This document shows positions 59,201-64,000 of a DNA stretch of 64,000 nucleotides, one piece after another. This DNA comes from Oreocharis arfaki (Eukaryota > Chordata > Aves > Passeriformes > Paramythiidae). Position numbers and translations under genes: made by a program. Below the pieces are notes generated by a model that had not been told where the DNA came from, made no database searches, and saw only the letters and a program-made list of their open reading frames with translations. Location: positions 558,001 through 622,000 of the forward strand of contig VZRR01012752.1 in assembly GCA_013398015.1 (NCBI GenBank). Direction: 5' to 3'. The stretch's first letter is position 1. Each line of letters begins with the position of its first letter.

Positions 59201-60823
59201 TTCAGCAGTGAGCAGTGCTCAGAACAACTGTCTGTGGATGGCCTGGAAGGTGGAGTGAGTCCTGGGAGGCAGCATGGCCCACAGGGACCAGTGGAGGTCC
59301 CTGCTGAGGACACCACTTCAGTGGCAGGGAAGCAGTGGCTGGAGGGCATTGTAAGGAAGTGTGCTAGGCTGTGTTTTCAGGGAAGGTATTACCATCAGGC
59401 CAGAATAACCTGCTGCTTATTTAGTTAATGCATCTCTTGTGCGTGGAATTTCTAACAGAGTCATCATTAGATTTCCACCATTGTTTTTGATTCCATGCAT
59501 CTGCTAGAGCATCTACTATGAGTAATTTTAGACTGAAAATTAGTATTTTAAATAGCGCATTTTGCAATGGTACTGTAGTACATGTGTGGAGTCAATAAAA
59601 TAATTATTTTCAAGACAGAGCATGAACATTAGTTAGTAGAAGTACATAGCCTTGTTACTAACAGCTGTTTTTACCTTTGGGTTATGCTCAGCTTTGTATA
59701 TACTCCCATTTTTAGAAGAAAAAAGAAAATTCCAAATGGAAACTCCATCACTAGCGGCTGAGTTTGAAAGAAATACCTTCACTCAGTGTGTGACTGCAAT
59801 GTCAGCATGGAGGGGACTGCAGAGAGGGTAGGATACACCTGCACAATGAGGAATAATGTTAACAGCTTCCACATATCTATTTGAAGGTCAATTTCTTTAT
59901 GTGGCTTAGGGTTTGATTCATCTCTTAGAAACCAGTTTTAAGGAAAAGTAGGTATTACTTCCCTTGCCAGTTATAGTGAATTGTACGTCTATACCCCTTG
60001 AATATCAGTGATGTTCTTTAATATCTCAGGACATTTAATGAGATTTTAGTGGCCAGCAATGGTTTGATATGTTGGTTTAGGACAGCATCTCAAAGGGAAC
60101 ATGTGCCACAACTCATGGTGCAGTCCTTTTTGTGCTGGTATATGTATTCTTACTTAGAAGGGAATTAGAGTAAGAAATAAATTTCCTGCAAGGGGAAATC
60201 TTTCCAAAATAAATTTGGCTCATGACCTGCCTTACTGCATGCATGACCAGCATTATTGCTGTATCTTGTTTACAATAGTGACAGGCACCTGCATATCAGG
60301 ACATATTCCTGATATTTCTAATCAAGGTAGGGTATGTCTTCCTTTGTACCTTTGTATTCATTTGGTTTTGACCAAATGCAATTTCTTATTTGCAGGTATT
60401 TTCTTTTCAAAATGAATTTCCTGAACATCTTTGGTTCAGAGAATTCTTCAAATGCAGATACTCAGGCCTAGATTCATACTCACCTATGCCAGTCAAAATA
60501 AAGAAATGGAGATTTGACTGAATTGGTTGCAGCAGGATTTTCCTTCTCTTTTTCCACTAGCTCTAGGAGAACAAGATAAATACTTTCCAGCTTAGAAACC
60601 TTAGCAGGCTGTCCAAATTTAGGTAGGTTGCATTGAGGTACAGCACTACTAAATGTGGTTAATACCTACAGTGTTTACCTCTTATATTCATTAGTAAGAG
60701 GCATGGTTGGGTGTCATTCAACTCACTTGGAAGAAAGAGTAAACAATAAAAGCTTCTCTTTTTAGCCAGTTGATAATTGCCTTTTTTTTACCTTATTGGC
60801 AAATATGATCAATAAAATAAAAT

Positions 60824-60841
60824 GAAAAAGAAAGAAAGAAA
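60824..60841 (+). repeat. (GAAA)n microsatellite
   Basis: Four GAAA units after GAAAAA, preceded by AATAAAATAAAATG. A/G-rich simple repeat. Confidence 0.7.
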
Positions 60842-63800
60842 ATCAAGTATTTATATTCCAGCTATCTTACTTGATAAAATAAAATGGTGGTGGGTATATT
60901 TAGAACAAAGTCTTCAAATATAAAGTTCATGATGTTCACAAGGAACATTTGACATTCTTAACTACAAGAGGTCGTGGAGTCAAAGGCTTACTGACTACTA
61001 ACAAACAGAGGCAGAGACCTGTGTGATACATCTAAGTAAAGAGAAAACTGACTAAAACTCAAGCTCTGTGGAGGAAGATGATTACTGGAAGAAAAGAAGT
61101 TCTTATATGTATGCATCATTGCAGAATTAGGTACATGCATTATGAGGTTTCTTTTGCTTTTCCCTTGAGACCTGTTATTTCACTGTTGTGAGAAGCAGAG
61201 TAAGAAAGGTTGGTCTAATCTATCTAAAAGTGCAAATTACATGAGCATTTACAGAATAAATTTTAAAAATATTTTTTTTTCCTTTTACCAGAAGTTTATT
61301 GACTGAAAACAGCTGAGGAGGAAAAGAACATGGGTTATCAGCAGATTAAAAGCTGATGATTATGATGGAGTCTTGAACATGGTGATTGTTGGTCTAGAAC
61401 TTGAGTAAAATATCCAAGTATGAGAGAATTACTGAAATCATATAAGGCAGGAAAGTGTTTCTTGTGTACACTTTGGTCACCCAGAAGAAGTGGTATGGCA
61501 AAGGAATAGTGCAAATACCAAAGGAGTCTGAAGGTCCAATTCAGCTGACCACTTGTAGACCTCTATTACTAGTTGAATGCCTGAGGGTACCAGGGGTTTG
61601 GGGTGTGAAATAAGAGCTAGAGGGGACCTGTGCCTTTTCAGGAGAGCAACTGGGGACAGGTAGGGCATCCTGGGGTGTTTTGGGTTGCACCAATGTGCAA
61701 GGAATAGGCTGGAGCTGTAAAGGAGACGTATTTGTGCAACCTGGCAAAATGAAGTCTTAAAATGGGGATAGCTTTTTCTCCAACTATGCTGGAAGAAGGA
61801 TAATCCTGTCAGTAGTTCTCAACAGCTGAACATAATTTAGGACTGAGGAAATTGTCGTGCCAGAGGAATGACACCACCACTCACAGAAGCAGTGGGTCAG
61901 GGGGATCCCAGCTACTTCTGAGAGAGAGTCTGATCTTTAGAGAGTCAGATTGCTGGAGGAAGTTGCCTGTGTGAGAGGCTGGATTTAGTGGCTCAGATAG
62001 CCTTTTCCAGTTCACGTTTTTCAGGACCAGGAAGCCATGTTGATTTTCCCTCAATCTGCCTTTTGTGAGAGTTCAGATGAGGTACTTACAGTAATCCTTA
62101 AGTTTGGGAATGTCTCATAACACTGAACTTCTTGATAATTAGAATATTGTTTCAAAGAGTTTCTGATAATCAGCTGTCATTTTCCTGAAATGTTAATGTT
62201 ACTTGCTGTTCTCTTCAGCTTTTATTTGCTTGTCTTGCCAAGTAGGTATTCCTACACTGAGAATCTGAGTTAGGCTGGCTTGTGTTTAGATGAACTTGTA
62301 CCCTTTGGCTTAAGATGAAGAAAGCATAACACAGGTGCTTCAAAATAAAGTTGTTTACTTGCTGTTTTCAGACATAAATCTGGATGATTACTTTTTAAAC
62401 TAGATGAGTAAAAACCTGGGCTAAAAGAGTGCAGAATTAATCTTCTGCCAGTTGGAAATATTGACAAGATGCATTTTTCACAGTGAAAGTTTTCTGTATC
62501 AATTATTTACTATTTTCTTATCTGTCAAATGTATTTTTTTTTTCTGTGAATAACATCCTGAAATAATTATGTATTTGGGAGAGAAGTCATTATTTATCAG
62601 AGACTTTATATAGACTTCAGGAAGTAGTTGATAAGGAGTGTTGAGGAGATAGATTTGTTGTTCAGATTTTCAGGTGATCTATTTTTAAAGTTTTTGTGTT
62701 GTAATACAGTGATACACCTTTTTCTGGCATTCTCCCACACAAGAAAATACAAACTTCCTGAAGGGTGCTTGAAGTATTTGAGCTATTAACAATCTCACGT
62801 AATTGCTGCTGGGTCACAGATATACAGAGCACTATAATAGACATGCTTTTGTCAGCCAGGGAATCCACATGACAGCTTTCTGGTGCCATCACTCCCTAGC
62901 AATGAGAATTCTCTTATGGTTACTATTTATATTTTTCATTCCTGTTGTAATTTAGCAGGAGACTTTTAGTCCTGAATTGTTATTTTGGCATATGTATAAA
63001 TGACAATTTGGCCATGCAGGCAAATTTCTGGAAAGAACTGTTCTTCTGGATTTAAGAAGCCTTATGTAATACCTCGTCAAGCTATTCATCAGGGCATGTT
63101 CTGTGCTATACGTTTAAAGGTCCTGAGTGACATGAAACTGTCATTTTATGACTTCTGGCAAATAGGGCTTGTCAAACTTCTGGTGTTCTGTTCTGTTCTT
63201 TGAAGCCTTTATTGATATAAGGGCAGGAAGGGGTTAGTCATCACATAAGCGTACAATTTCTTGAGGAAAAAACATACCATTATTTTTGTCAGGCTCTGGT
63301 CCAGATAGTACATAGTTTTCACTGTTAAACAATTTAACCAACCAAATTATACATTTGACTGATTTCAATCAATTTTTTTTTCTGGGGTTTGTCACCTATG
63401 GATGATGATCTTCTTATAGACTTGTATAACTATATTTTGTGTTATCTAACTAATTAAATTGTGGAACACTCTTTGCTATTGAGTTTAAATTATTTAATTT
63501 GATATCAATTTGATTTTGATTTGATTGATCATTATAATTCTTTTTACTTGAGTTTGTGGATTATTACTGGTAGGTGAGCTTAGGTAATAAATTTTCCTGA
63601 TTTTATTTTTATGAAGTCTTTTAGTAAAATATATTAAAATGCACCAACTCAAGTGTCTCTAAGCAGTGTGAGGGTAGAACCACTAAGGATGTGGGTAGAA
63701 ACAGGCCAGTAAATTCCAAAACTTGAACAGTTTTCCCTAGCTAGCCTTTATTTATTGGTAGCTTTTGGGGTTTTTTTAAGTTCAGCCGCTTTCGAGGCTC

Positions 63801-64000
63801 CCCAAAAAATACACATACCACTCTGAGGGCAGAAGCCAGTACTAAACTGCTTATGTGAGGATATATGTATGTACACAAATCTCTTCACAGCTGGCTCTCT
63901 ATTGGCTCTAAATACTTGAAAAGTGTTTTAACTTATCCTCAGGCTGGCTTAGCTTGTACATCTGAAAATGGACCCACAGTGGAGTGTTTTTATTAGCAAG

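Larger units (their letters stand above)
55277..64000. other. Intron-like or intergenic stretch to the window end
   Basis: No gene, RNA gene or transposable element was recognised. Simple sequence includes (TTG)n at 56,250-56,265 and (GAAA)n at about 60,824-60,841. A GC-richer patch lies at 59,200-59,400 with a 65-codon + strand frame that lacks recognisable domains. The last kilobase is strongly AT-rich. Confidence 0.5.

Noticed and set aside
61970..62035. Possible CR1 terminus near 61.98 kb
   Set aside because: Only a few short words resemble CR1 (GTGGCTCAGATAGCC, CCAGTTCACG). The characteristic terminal repeat is absent.
1..64000. tRNA, rRNA, CRISPR arrays or a biosynthetic-type gene cluster
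   Set aside because: No tRNA B-box context, no rRNA blocks, no regularly spaced repeats and no dense gene arrangement were seen. The sequence is vertebrate nuclear DNA.

Overview
The window looks like nuclear DNA from a bird, probably a passerine or other neoavian. The main evidence is five CR1 LINE copies, all carrying the typical avian CR1 3' end, and two related avian-type endogenous-retrovirus LTRs. Repeats are otherwise sparse, and the background is AT-rich with one sharp CpG island. I see no bacterial gene structure, no tRNA or rRNA genes, no CRISPR array and no complete protein-coding gene. Almost every open frame is short and lacks a recognisable domain. The window is best read as a promoter flanked by intergenic or intronic DNA.

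Layout. Positions 1-19,390 are AT-rich and mostly unremarkable, with GC-richer patches at 7.9-8.2 kb and 12.13-12.41 kb. Several strong minus-strand splice-site look-alikes lie here, including a small exon-like unit at 6,813-6,960 that could encode a signal peptide. Positions 19,390-21,950 form a GC/CpG-rich promoter region. It consists of a GC-rich shore, a trinucleotide microsatellite, and two CpG-island lobes separated by an AT-rich stretch. That stretch holds an ATG-initiated 69-base exon candidate ending in a consensus splice donor. Positions 22,030-64,000 are intron-like or intergenic DNA. They contain CR1 fragments (32.5, 39.6-40.2, 44.8, 48.7-49.1 and 55.2 kb), a truncated minus-strand LTR (37.1-37.8 kb), and a complete 1,081-bp solo LTR with a 5-bp target-site duplication (45,078-46,158).

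Interpretation. The CpG island is very probably the promoter of a real transcription unit. By eye, the + strand tends to be A-rich to its left and T-rich to its right. Minus-strand donor look-alikes cluster on the left. Both observations fit divergent transcription, with the right-hand 42 kb possibly a long first intron, but neither was quantified. I could not name the gene. Other exon candidates, including a minus-strand frame at 35.1-35.4 kb with faint four-helix-cytokine (IL-7-like) resemblance and a + strand first-exon candidate at 48.36 kb, are low-confidence leads.
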